The position numbers and the translations under genes were made by a program. Positions 21,941-31,698 of a DNA stretch of 64,000 bases are shown here, one piece after another (position 1 is the stretch's first letter; each line of letters opens with the position of its first letter). The notes under the pieces were generated by a model. That model made no database searches. It was not told the origin of the DNA and was given only the letters and a program-made list of their open reading frames with translations. This stretch comes from Pseudophaeomoniella oleicola (Eukaryota; Ascomycota; Eurotiomycetes; Phaeomoniellales; Phaeomoniellaceae), in NCBI GenBank assembly GCA_003868215.1, contig QWDQ01000002.1, positions 930,001 to 994,000 of the forward strand, in the 5' to 3' direction.

Positions 21941-24018
21941 TTTGGATCGAAAAGACAGAGAGATGAGTGAGAGGAAGAAACAAAGAGAAGACAAAGGAGG
22001 AAGAGAAACGACTCTGATAAGAAATAGGAAAAGCAGTTAGATTAGTGGCAGGAAATTAGCAGCAACAATCACGAATGGACCTCTCATCTACCAATATCAA
22101 CAACTTGAGACGTCTGCCTGCGACCTGCATATTCAGTAGCAGCAATGGTTGCAGGTATGTACGATAATTCGTACACCTTCCTTGCCTCATTTCCTAATCG
22201 AGTCCAGGACGTAGTCCGCCATTGGTTGATATGCATTGCAGCCTTGAATGACACCCTAACCTTGGGAGCTAGGCATGTGACAATGTCAGCAAGGCTGAAC
22301 CAGAGACAGCATCTACGACTCAACAGTGCTGAGGATCAGTATGCTTATGGAAGATATGGCACGAGAAAAGTCAAGAGATAGACGCAAGCTTCGTATGAGA
22401 TCAGGAAAATAATGATTCGCAAGAGCAGACGTTTGAGAGAAAGGTCCCATGATCTGACTCATCGATGAATTTACAAATAATCGGAACGAGTGTTAATCCG
22501 AGATGGTTGGGTTTCAGAGAGTAACAACTGTAATTAGTAGACCCGAGTGGGGCTAAAGAGACGTACACAAGTAATTGCCTGCAGCCTCCATTGCCATTAC
22601 TTTCAGTCACCAGAATTGAACACTTTTCAAAATATTTGTATAACGTACCTAAGGTACCTACTAGGTAGGTAGGATACTACTGCGATGCCAAGTGTCGTGA
22701 GACGAGATGGCAGAGTGAGTGCTTTACCTACCTTAGGTAACTTAGATAAGGTAAGGTAGGTAAGGTAGATAAGGTTGTAAGTTGTAATTACCGTAATCTC
22801 GAATCAGGGGGTCCCCGTCGTTTCACCATCTCCTCATCAACCGCTTTTCGAGTCTCCTCATTCGATGTCTTCCATCTGGCAGTATACACTGTATCAGTTA
22901 GTCAGGCGTCAATAAACGCCAACAAGTGGTTGTCGTTGTCCTGTGGGGGCTGAGAGGAGCAAGTGATGATTCCTATATACGCTTTATGCAAGTGGTTATA
23001 TTTAATATCGTGGCTTGAAGACGGATGGCTACCGGTAGGTCAATGGAACCCTCAGATAGGATAGAGGAGGTGTACTGCGTGTTTCATCATGTAGCCACAG
23101 TCGCTGACTAGGATGCTATTCAACCCCCTCTAAAAGGATTGACTGATCTTGAAGCAGACTTGGTTACCGGGCGCTGGGCATTGGGTACTGCGAGTTGATG
23201 AAATGGCGCCACGGGGAAATTACTCGTAACCACTCAATCCTCATTGCCGCTGGTCGAGTAAAAAAGTATCAATCGTTATCCCAATTCTTTTGTCCTCCTT
23301 CCGCTTCATAGACATTTGATTCTCATGTCCCAGTTGACAGCTTTGCCGGCAGATCTGTATTTTCTATCCATTGGTTGGCCGAGCTGACTGCGTATTGTTA
23401 CTTTCGAAAAGAAGTGAAGTCAACACCACTGAACGGATCATTCACCAGCCATCAACTCGGTAGGCTTGGCAGATAACGGACCAGGAAAGATAGATTGATC
23501 CAAGCAATTGGGATTGGGATTCCGTTCAGTTTCAGAATAGTCTCTCCTAGTCTGTTTGATCTGTCCACGGAGGGGTGAACACGCGCTGTGATATCACTGA
23601 GCTCAGCATCTGCGGTGCCTCAAACACCAATTGTCGCAACCGAGCCATTTTCCTCTTCGACTATTTGCCCTCATCCGCGCCTTCTGCCCTACTGTTCCCG
23701 AAGTCGGCGATCGATTCTAGATCCATTGCTTCCTACCATTCATTGCTAACCTTCACAATCCCATTTCTTTACGGCATCCTCACCGGAGAACTTGTCGAGG
23801 AGGACTACAGTTTACTATTACGAGAAGGCGCAAGATGCCATTGGGACTACAGGAGAGACCATCAGAGACGATATATGGCAATCACTGATCCACGCGCTTG
23901 TCATTAAAGCCTTGACGTACTTCAATTCCGATCTTCTTGTGCTGGTTCATTGTCAACACGTTGTTCAGCTTGGGCGCAAGATTTCGCAAATTACCTCACT
24001 TCCCTCAAGTCAAATACC
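21941..24018. other. 2.1 kb divergent intergenic region with AGGTA-type repeats
   Basis: This region lies between the AAA ATPase and the GPI-protein gene, transcribed apart. It contains a cluster of ACCTA/TAGGT words at 22646-22787. Open frames at 22084-22610 and 23575-24163 lack family signal and overlap one another. The latter probably reflect the leader of the GPI gene. Confidence 0.5.
22646..22787. repeat. Cluster of ACCTA/TAGGT words and AAGGTAGG tandem units
   Basis: Two dense patches, GTACCTAAGGTACCTACTAGG at 22646-22666 and the run of AAGGTA/AGGTAGG units at 22724-22785, make up a low-complexity intergenic cluster. The same words recur at 34720-34910, 38221-38239, 54702-54750, 55300-55355 and 55496-55521. 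Confidence 0.6.
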
Positions 24019-24924
24019 ATGTCGCCGTCAAGATCGTCCAACCTGTTGGCACTGGCCGCGATCCTGCTGGCGGATGTGTCGAGAGCCACCATTACTATGT
24101 CCCAGTTCCAAGCCATTTCAGGATTTCCAGCTGCCTGTGCTGCAACCTATAATATTCCCGTGACAACATGTGGCGCTTCCGATTTTGAAAATGGACATCC
24201 ATGTTCAAGCTCATGCATCAGTGGCTTGGAGATCTTGACAACAGAGATCAATGCAGCTTGTCAAGGGAGTAGAGCCGATCCAAATTCGTTGATCGGTCTG
24301 TTCTTCCAGGAAGAAGCCGTCGCAAGTTTATGCCCAAATCTTGACTCGGGATCCTCTACGACGGAGTCGCTGGCTACTTCTACCTCTACTTCTACGAGCA
24401 GTAGCTCATCAACGAGCACCTCTCAGATAACCACACATTCAACCACCAGTACTTCGACGAGTACCTCATCAAGCACGTCATTGAGCACTTCATCATCGTC
24501 ATCATCATCAAGTACATTCTCGGTCTCCTTGACCTCGTCCACGTCAACAGAAACATCTACCAAAACTTCAGCAACTGCTACCTCGACCACCTCGACCACT
24601 CATTCTACACCTACTACAGCCACATCTTCCTCGGCCACCTCCGATGTGACAAGCGTCTTGACTTTGACTGGATCTTCAACCACGACGTCCGTTTCAAGGA
24701 ATACGAAGGGATTCACCACAACGGTATTCAATGAAGGGGGTGCCTCAACGATCACCTCTAAAGCGCAGCAAACAGATTCCGGCAACCCGGAAGCATTTGG
24801 AGGAGGAGGCAGTCCCTTTGAAGTCGGTCCCAATAGCAATAGCGCGACTAAGCTGGCCGAATCGCCACTCAAATTGATCGCCGCTACATTTGCTGCCGGA
24901 TTACTTGTTATAACGCTGTTATAG
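24019..24924 (+). CDS. GPI-anchored Ser/Thr-rich cell-surface protein
   Basis: A single exon gives 301 aa from Met at 24019 (MSPSRSSNLLALAAILLADVSRA). This start yields a clean signal peptide; earlier in-frame starts would bury it. The mature N-terminal domain (about residues 25-110) has six cysteines in an extracellular arrangement (AACAATYN, VTTCGAS, PCSSSCIS, AACQGS, SLCPN), somewhat like but not clearly matching CFEM domains. Residues of about 115-230 are almost only Ser and Thr, a heavily O-glycosylated stalk. The C-terminus is a hydrophobic helix (LKLIAATFAAGLLVITLL) after an Asn/Ser-rich linker, typical of a GPI-attachment signal. A cell-wall or plasma-membrane surface protein is likely; its ligand is unknown. 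Confidence 0.88.
   Translation: MSPSRSSNLLALAAILLADVSRATITMSQFQAISGFPAACAATYNIPVTTCGASDFENGHPCSSSCISGLEILTTEINAACQGSRADPNSLIGLFFQEEAVASLCPNLDSGSSTTESLATSTSTSTSSSSSTSTSQITTHSTTSTSTSTSSSTSLSTSSSSSSSSTFSVSLTSSTSTETSTKTSATATSTTSTTHSTPTTATSSSATSDVTSVLTLTGSSTTTSVSRNTKGFTTTVFNEGGASTITSKAQQTDSGNPEAFGGGGSPFEVGPNSNSATKLAESPLKLIAATFAAGLLVITLL
24361..24640 (+). repeat. Ser/Thr-coding low-complexity tract
   Basis: Imperfect repeats of ACC/TCA/AGC/ACG codons encode the O-glycosylation stalk of the GPI protein. Such tracts vary in length between strains in other fungi. Confidence 0.7.
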
Positions 24925-25811
24925 TAAGTCACAGGTTATATGGACCATGGAAGAGCTTCACGATAATGGAAGCGCTAATAACGGTGTCCACGGTGCTTTC
25001 CTCCGGCGAGGAAAGTCACCCGCTGTTCAATTTGTTCGCAATTCAGTGCATTGCGTTTATGTATTATCTTGCCTTTTCTTTTCCCTTTCAGCTGTTAAGG
25101 TCTGTCATGACAGTGTTTCATATACCCTAGCATGTTAGAACACGAAGGTGGTGTTAGTCTATCCTTTTCATGAGGACGTTGTGTGGTGTACGAAAGGTTG
25201 TGTACTCGAGGGAGATATTACACAGCACGAGAAAGAATCAGACGAACAGATTCAGAAGTATGTGTACGTTCTTTCTCTTTTTCCAAGCGGATGCCAAAAC
25301 GAACCGGCATAGAACTATGTATCTAATTACAAACAATCTTGAATTGTGAAGGCTCATTCCAGGTAATATAGCTACTGAGAACACTTTGGACAAATGAAAC
25401 GACTGGACTTTATATGGCATTTGGATCACTCGTTGTTGGACTGTAGATGGTGGGGACAATGACGTCGATTTATTTATCACTCCGAAAGGGTCAGATATCA
25501 CATCACATATTCAGGCAGCAGAGTCAAAGCCATATAATGTAATTACACATTCCAAGTTGCTACATTGCAGCAGTAGAGATTTATGATCGAACCATCTCAT
25601 CCGAACCAGCACTGGCATACAGGACCCGAGATCCTAAGTCGAAAAAGGGTTCCTTTCATCGCGACAGTCTAAAGACTATCTCGACTTCATTCAGTAAAAT
25701 ACCTAAGATTCTATGTTGTACCACTCATAATTTAAAAGGCAGTCTATTTGGGCCTTCGCAAGTCTTGCTACAGTTCTACGGTCCGGTTTCACCATTTCAC
25801 ATCAACTAACA
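24925..25811. other. Intergenic interval
   Basis: This 887 bp stretch between two plus-strand genes holds the GPI 3' UTR and the promoter of the F-box gene. It is AT-richer than the flanking genes. No frame with family signal was found. Confidence 0.5.
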
Positions 25812-27824
25812 ATGTTCTTGACGGATTTACCAGAGGACGTGATCCTCTTGATCCTACCCTTATTGCCTCCAAAAGACTTTCTATCGCTCTGCAGCGTTAA
25901 CAAGGCATTTGATGCATCCTTTCGCTTAGAACCATCCTATTGGCGTAATCAAACGTCCAATAGTTTTCGAATACCCATCAGTCCACTTCTGAGAGCTGAA
26001 GGAGGTTCTCGTTGGTATTGGCTCTATAAGAAGCTTCGTACTCAGACAGTGGCGTATGCCTGGGGTCAAGGTGCTGACGGCTGCCTCGGCTTGGAAGGTC
26101 ATGACTCTGTTCATACCCAAACCCCCCAATCTACAAGGGACGAGCATGGAAACCTTAGGCCTGTACCCCTAGCTAGACTAAGATATCAGCGACTGCCCAC
26201 TCGGATGACCCCACATTCGTACCCTGAGGAGATGTATTTACCATCGGGTATAGGAGTCATCGCTGATCTCCAGTGTGGCGGATGGTCCACGTCTATACTG
26301 ACAGCCAAGGGTGAAATATGGTCTGTTGGCATTCTTGACGCTGCAAATGATCGTCCTTACGGTGAAGGGGCGCAAGTCTTTACGAAGCTGGAAAGGGGTC
26401 ACGAACCCGCCGATGGTCACCCATCAATGGAGACCGTCGAGCCTATCAAGCAGTTCTCTTCAGGGCGCAGGCATATACTTGGTCTGGATGATGCAGGTAA
26501 TATCTGGTCCTGGGATCAAATTTTTAAGCGTGCCAAGCAGGTAGAGTTTCTCACGCCTGCTTTGATAGGTGGTAACAAACCTACACGTGTCGTTGCTGGA
26601 TGGCAGAATAGCTCTGCATTTGTTCCAGAACAAGGCATTGTCTATTGGAGACCTCCCGACCGCGATCAAAACCCCTTTCCAGCTATCAACGAGAAAATTA
26701 TTCCCAAAACAGGATACCACAACGTCCAGAACCATCACAGCAGCTACGATGCAGCTGAGACCAGGGAAGAGGCGAAACTGATAGGCGAGGTGCTAACACA
26801 CATCGTCCTGGAGAATTATGTCGTCTACATAACTTCGACGTCCAAGGTGTTTGCGTTCAAGCTTGACATGACCGAGCAACATCAACCTTTCGAGTTAACA
26901 ACCCTCTCCTCCACCAACGGCACCATCCTTGACATACAAGGCTCATTCCGAAATTTTGCCGTATTCTCTTCTACAGGCGAAGTACTCACCTGCACCACTG
27001 CTTATCTCGACAATTGGCTTACAGCTCTGGAAGCCCAATCTTTCTCACTGGAGGACGAATCAGCTCAGCCTTCAACTGCCCATCTTCTCTTTCCTCCGCC
27101 ATTGATTCCTGCCCTCCAATCCCATAATGTTATCTCATTGGCATTTGGTGACTATCATTTCCATGCACTTCATAGCACCGGCCACATCTCCTCCTATGGA
27201 ACTGAGTCCCAATCCTGCGGAGCCTTCGGCCTGTACTCCTCAGATACGAGTCTCGGTCGTCTCCGAGGTCTTGTTCCACCTCGCCGAGGAACCTGGAGAG
27301 GTGATACTAATCTCTCCGCTCAAGGCTGGAGAAGTCCCAGATATATATGGTTCGAGCGCGAGAAGCAGATTTGGGCCAAGGAGCTAGCGAAGAAGGCCGT
27401 ACAGAAAGAGTGGGATAAAAGTGTAGAGGAGGGCGGCCTGGATGAAGAGCAATGGGCTGCCGTGAGCGAATGGGTTGAGCAAGAAGCGCGAGACGATGCG
27501 CCCAGTGCTTCGGAAGGAGACAGCAAACTTCCAGAAAATCGTGGCTTGGGATCCTACTTCGCTGTCGGCGTCAGCGCCGCAGGCTGGCACAGCGGAGCCC
27601 TCGTCCTCGTCGACCGTGACAGCGAACCAGCAAACAACAGCGAGGAGAAAGCCGACCCTCAACACGGCCGTCCAACAAGACATTCTACATTACCAAATTT
27701 GAGATTACCCTCCGGCAAGATCGTCCAAGGCGACGATGATGAAGGCCAAGGACAGGATGGGACGAGGTGGAAATTCGGGATGCCGGAAAGATTCTTTACG
27801 AGCGCAGATGGTCTCCCGGGATGA
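25812..27824 (+). CDS. F-box and RCC1-repeat protein (Saf1-like)
   Basis: A single exon gives 670 aa. Residues 1-45 (LTDLPEDVILLILPLLPPKDFLSLCSVNKAF) are an F-box that should bind Skp1. RCC1-type blades follow: VAYAWGQGADGCLGLEG near residue 80, GEIWSVG near 170, GNIWSWD near 230, VFAFKLD, and YHFHALHSTGHISSYGTESQSCGAFGL near 460. This is the layout of yeast Saf1, the SCF adaptor that marks unprocessed vacuolar hydrolases for degradation. The C-terminal 150 residues are charged and include a coiled-coil-like stretch (REKQIWAKELAKKAVQKEW). The ATG at 25812 starts right at the F-box, the normal family position. The gene converges on uL15m with about 270 nt between stops. Family assignment is strong; substrate is inferred. 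Confidence 0.9.
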   Translation: MFLTDLPEDVILLILPLLPPKDFLSLCSVNKAFDASFRLEPSYWRNQTSNSFRIPISPLLRAEGGSRWYWLYKKLRTQTVAYAWGQGADGCLGLEGHDSVHTQTPQSTRDEHGNLRPVPLARLRYQRLPTRMTPHSYPEEMYLPSGIGVIADLQCGGWSTSILTAKGEIWSVGILDAANDRPYGEGAQVFTKLERGHEPADGHPSMETVEPIKQFSSGRRHILGLDDAGNIWSWDQIFKRAKQVEFLTPALIGGNKPTRVVAGWQNSSAFVPEQGIVYWRPPDRDQNPFPAINEKIIPKTGYHNVQNHHSSYDAAETREEAKLIGEVLTHIVLENYVVYITSTSKVFAFKLDMTEQHQPFELTTLSSTNGTILDIQGSFRNFAVFSSTGEVLTCTTAYLDNWLTALEAQSFSLEDESAQPSTAHLLFPPPLIPALQSHNVISLAFGDYHFHALHSTGHISSYGTESQSCGAFGLYSSDTSLGRLRGLVPPRRGTWRGDTNLSAQGWRSPRYIWFEREKQIWAKELAKKAVQKEWDKSVEEGGLDEEQWAAVSEWVEQEARDDAPSASEGDSKLPENRGLGSYFAVGVSAAGWHSGALVLVDRDSEPANNSEEKADPQHGRPTRHSTLPNLRLPSGKIVQGDDDEGQGQDGTRWKFGMPERFFTSADGLPG

Positions 27825-28094
27825 GAGGATATGCATATATGTACAAGAGGTCATGAATATCGCTGGGTTTTACGAAAGGCGGAGGTTGACTCCCAATTCA
27901 TTATTGTTTATTTCCCGCTCTGTTAGGTGAGGGATATAGAGTGAAAAGGGGTATGTGTATTTACATGGGAGATGGAACGAAACTCAGAGACGTCCGAACC
28001 CGTGCCAAAGCATACGTTTCCAAGGATAAAATGATTATTCGTACATATCAACATCCCCGGTGAAATTCGCAAGGCAAAAGAAGTACTACTACTA

Positions 28095-29056
28095 CTACCA
28101 CAGCCTATCTGACTTGACTTTCGCGCCACCCTTCTTCTTCTTCAGCTTCTTGGTCGTGCTGGGATCCTTGAAGAACAAACTGGGTCCCTCGCCGTCCTTG
28201 AGCGTGTGGCTCAGGTATCCCCGCTTCGCCGGGTCGCGGTAATATTCCAGATCCTTCCTGCTGGACGGGTCGGGTAATCTGTACTGGAAGCCGTTGCCCT
28301 TAGCGCGCTCGACGAGGTCCGTGCCCATACCTGCGGGTAATGGGATCACGCTTGGATCCCATCTTAGGGAGACGTAGGGGTCGCTTCTGCCTTGGAGAAC
28401 TCTGCGGATCGAGTGTTTGGTGTAGTATCGGGTGACGACTGTGCCGCCGAGTTTTTCGACCGCGGCGATGGCGGATTGTGATGCGCGAGAGACGACGATG
28501 TTGATGGGGGTGGAGAGGATGGTTGCGCCGCGGGCAAGGAGTTTGACACCGTCTTTGATGCCGTGGATGGCGTTGCTCTTAACGAGCTCCCGAAGCGTGA
28601 TTGGTTGACTTGGGTCGATTCGGCCCTGGTTGATCCAGTCTTGGATACGGTCTAGATTGACGGGAGACATTTCTTCGGCATGGCTAGATGATAATGAGTA
28701 CACCGAGGGGTAGATCTTGAGAGAGACATGAGAGCTTACTTGTTAACGAATCCATGAGGACCGTCGACGATGTGCTGCGGCGTCTGACCACCAGTGAAGC
28801 CCGCAGGTACTTTCCCATGCTGCTTTTGACCTTTATGACCCCTCCCTGAAGTCTTTCCTTTCCCGGATGACGGACCTCGACCTCTTCTTATTCTTTTGTT
28901 GTATGAGCCCTCGGTGTCGGACAAGGACGATAGAATTGATGCATTGCGCACCGACTGGGCGAGAAATGGTAGGAGAAAGGACGGCGGTAAAGTCGAAGAT
29001 GGTCTCTGCACAGGTCGCAAACTCTGCAGACTCTGTAGCGATATCCTAGGCGGCAT
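28095..29056 (-). CDS. Mitochondrial large-subunit ribosomal protein uL15m
   Basis: Two exons (29056-28740, 28683-28095) with a 56-nt intron give 301 aa. The N-terminus (MPPRISLQSLQSLRPVQRPSS) is Arg/Ser-rich without acids, a typical mitochondrial presequence. RRGRGPSSGKGKTSGRGHKGQ near residue 60 is the conserved glycine/basic loop of bacterial L15, which sits in the core of the large subunit. FTGGQTPQHIVDGPHGFVN and SPVNLDRIQDWINQGRID continue the fungal mitochondrial family sequence across the splice site. The C-terminus is a basic fungal extension (KKLKKKKGGAKVKS). The yeast orthologue is MRPL10. It is divergent from the aldo-keto reductase gene, with 0.9 kb between the starts. Confidence 0.93.
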
Positions 29057-29963
29057 TGTGTTGGATGTACGTGTGTGTCGCGGAGAACCGCTTAGGAGAT
29101 GCTCAATTGAGGTTTCTCAGATGCGAGTCCGAACCATGAACTTTTACAAAGCTCCAGGTCTTGGCGGTATCCTGTGATACAATACAAAACGTCCACCTCC
29201 GGCTTCTCCGCATTTATCCTTCTCCTTAACCTCGACCAGGCCTCACCTCATGTCGAGGTGTGATTTCAAGCAGAATCGGCACTCCTTTTTCACATGCGGA
29301 TCACAAACACCCTCGGACTGCCATGCCAAGTAGTTACTTGAACCATTTACTTGGCCGAATAGCAACGATGCATCACACCACTCCCTATGCAAGAACCGCC
29401 GAGATGGGAAATCAATACATCGAGGCTGCACCGGATACTGTCAAGATAGTTCTCTCGGATTTCCCTGATAAGTGATGGAAGCGTCGATCTTTTGACGTGG
29501 TTTCCACTCATGATCAAAAACGACAAGTTGGGGTATTGATCTCAACGTCGCTTATAAAATCGAGAATGAGTCGACCCCGGACAGCCTTGCGTGATGTAAG
29601 CGCTAAGTCAGCCGAATCTTCTCTTCATTCGCGTCTGCTACGTGGTAGACCATATCAGGTTATCATCGCAGGCTGCTTCGGCAAGGTCAGTCCATGAATG
29701 GCAGTTGAAGTTGGCATCTCATGGTCCATAAACCAATATGAAGAGCCTTATCGGATGTATATGAATGGGCCTCATGTAGCCTGACCAGGCAATATGATAC
29801 GATGCTCAGGTATTTATAGTGGTGTCGAGGACATCCCAGGAGGATTTGACCCTCTTCAATATCTTCCAAATATTCCTTCATCTCTACTTCTGAGAAAATA
29901 TTGTAGACGTCTCTGTTCTAGCACACCTGAAAGACTCCATCACAAAGCGGACGTGCTAAAGAC
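29057..29963. other. Divergent intergenic region (uL15m / aldo-keto reductase)
   Basis: This 907 bp region holds both promoters. Short frames occur on both strands with no family signal. No strong repeat or motif was noticed. Confidence 0.5.
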
Positions 29964-31194
29964 ATGGCAGCAACCAGCTTTAACCAAGCCGCACATGCGG
30001 TGCTTGACCTCAATACTGGTATGCTTCTTTACTCAGAGTTCCGATGCCACACCTACTCACTTTTGCTTTCCAGGAAAAACTTTACCTACTGTCGGTCTCG
30101 GAGCTATGGAATGTAAGTCGAAGCAATTTCGGGAGACTTCCATTGCGAGACGTACCATTCTCTCCAAAGTTATATATTCACTGACAGACTCAACTACACA
30201 GACGGCAATGTAGTTGCAGAGGAGGAGAAGCCTCGTATACGCAACTCCATTGCCTATGCCATCAAGTCAGGGTACCGTCTTATAGACACGTCTCAGATCT
30301 ACGGTACTGAGGGCCTCGTCGGAGAGGGCATCCGTGCCTCAGGTGTCCCGCGCTCTGAGATAATCGTCGTGACCAAGGTCCCTGAGAACTTTCACCATGA
30401 TCCCGGGACTGCCCTCAAAGACTCTCTACAAGCCCTGGGTCTTGATTACGTGGATGTATACTTGATGCATTGGCCATGTGCGTGGGCGCCTGATATGTCA
30501 CGCCCATTGCCTTTTGAAGAGAGTCCGACTTTTGTCGAGACTTACAAGATGATGGAAAAGCTTGTGGGTCCGCGATGTCTCAGCATTGGTGTTAGCAATT
30601 TCACGCAGAGAACTCTGGAAATACTGCTCAACGAATGCACAATCAAGCCAGTTGTCAATCAGATTGAAGTCCACCCGCTGAACCCCAATCTCAAACTGGT
30701 GCCGTGGTGTCAAGAACGAGGAATTCAGGTCATGGCTTGGGCGTAAGTACCACTTGCCGCACATTACTCGGTACCCAATCATGAGGTCTATTCTATACTG
30801 ACTTGTCTGTCATAGTCCGCTGGCAGGTGGTCCCAAGAGCGTCTATGCCGATTCCTCGAAGATCTATGAGAATAGCACTCTCACCTCTATCGCATCCCGA
30901 CATGAGATCTCGGTCGGCGTCACTATCTTGTCTTGGCTCGTTCAGCGCAAGATTTCGGTCATCCCGCATTCTAGTTCCGAGACCCGCCTTGTCGAGAACC
31001 TCAAAGTGGTCGCATTGACGGATCAGGAGGTCCAGCAAATCAACGAGATCCACGAGCAGGTTGGTAAACTCCGGCTCATCGATAACGTAACCTTTGTCTG
31101 GATGGACGTGATTCCAGGAAAAGGAAGGACCATCTACGGCTGGACGCCACAGGAGATGGGCTGGGTAGACGACCAGGGGAACTGGCTTACTTGA
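29964..31194 (+). CDS. Aldo-keto reductase
   Basis: Four exons (29964-30018, 30074-30112, 30202-30742, 30816-31194) give 337 aa; introns are 55, 89 and 73 nt. The fold is a TIM barrel using NADPH. KTLPTVGLGAMEYG is the first beta strand. The catalytic tetrad can be read: Asp about 58 and Tyr about 63 in DTSQIYG, Lys about 89 in VVTKVPE, and His about 121 in VYLMHWP. SIGVSNFTQRTLEILL, VNQIEVHPLNPNL and ISVIPHSSSETRLVENL (cofactor loop) are standard AKR blocks. The two short first exons were placed because they restore DLNTG|KTLPTVGLG and AME|YGNV. The C-terminus (WTPQEMGWVDDQGNW) is fungal-specific. Substrate unknown; related enzymes reduce xylose, glycerol or carbonyls. Confidence 0.92.
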
Positions 31195-31698
31195 TCGTGT
31201 AAGGTGGGTAGATATGCAGTCTGAGGTGCACTAACGCGACGAGCGTGAAGAGGGAGAGCCATAAGTCGACATTGGTCTCCGGACTTGACTTGCGAAACCC
31301 GGAATCTTCAAAGTTGAAGAAATACGAACACGTATGTACCTTCGTTTATTATGTTAACAAAGATGGGATGAAGCAATGTGGTTGAGGTTTACTTGATATA
31401 GTAGGTATGTAATTACCTAAGTCGTATCCAGCCGTGAAGCCAATGTACCTTAATTAATAGTGGTTCCGGGACAAGTTGCGGAGTGGATATAATTACAATA
31501 CCGCAAATACAATACCATAGTAATGTAAAGTAAAAGTGGCCCCGTCAAGTCAACTTACCTAGTCGCATGCAAGTATCCCAGGAGGTCATTGTTTTATACA
31601 TGTCGATCCAACGGCCATGCGTCTTTGCTGATCGTTGTGTATGATTTTCAGATAACCACAGGTCGCCTTGTGAAGGCGCACGAGTTTCTACAGTCAAA
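31195..31698. other. Intergenic interval
   Basis: This 504 bp lies between two plus-strand genes. It holds a GTAGGTATGTAATTACCTA inverted pair near 31402-31420 and no coding frame. Confidence 0.5.

Noticed and set aside
22724-22787. AAGGTAGG-type tandem units considered as interstitial telomere repeat
   Set aside because: The unit is not TTAGGG or its complement; it matches the AGGTA words scattered in other intergenic regions.
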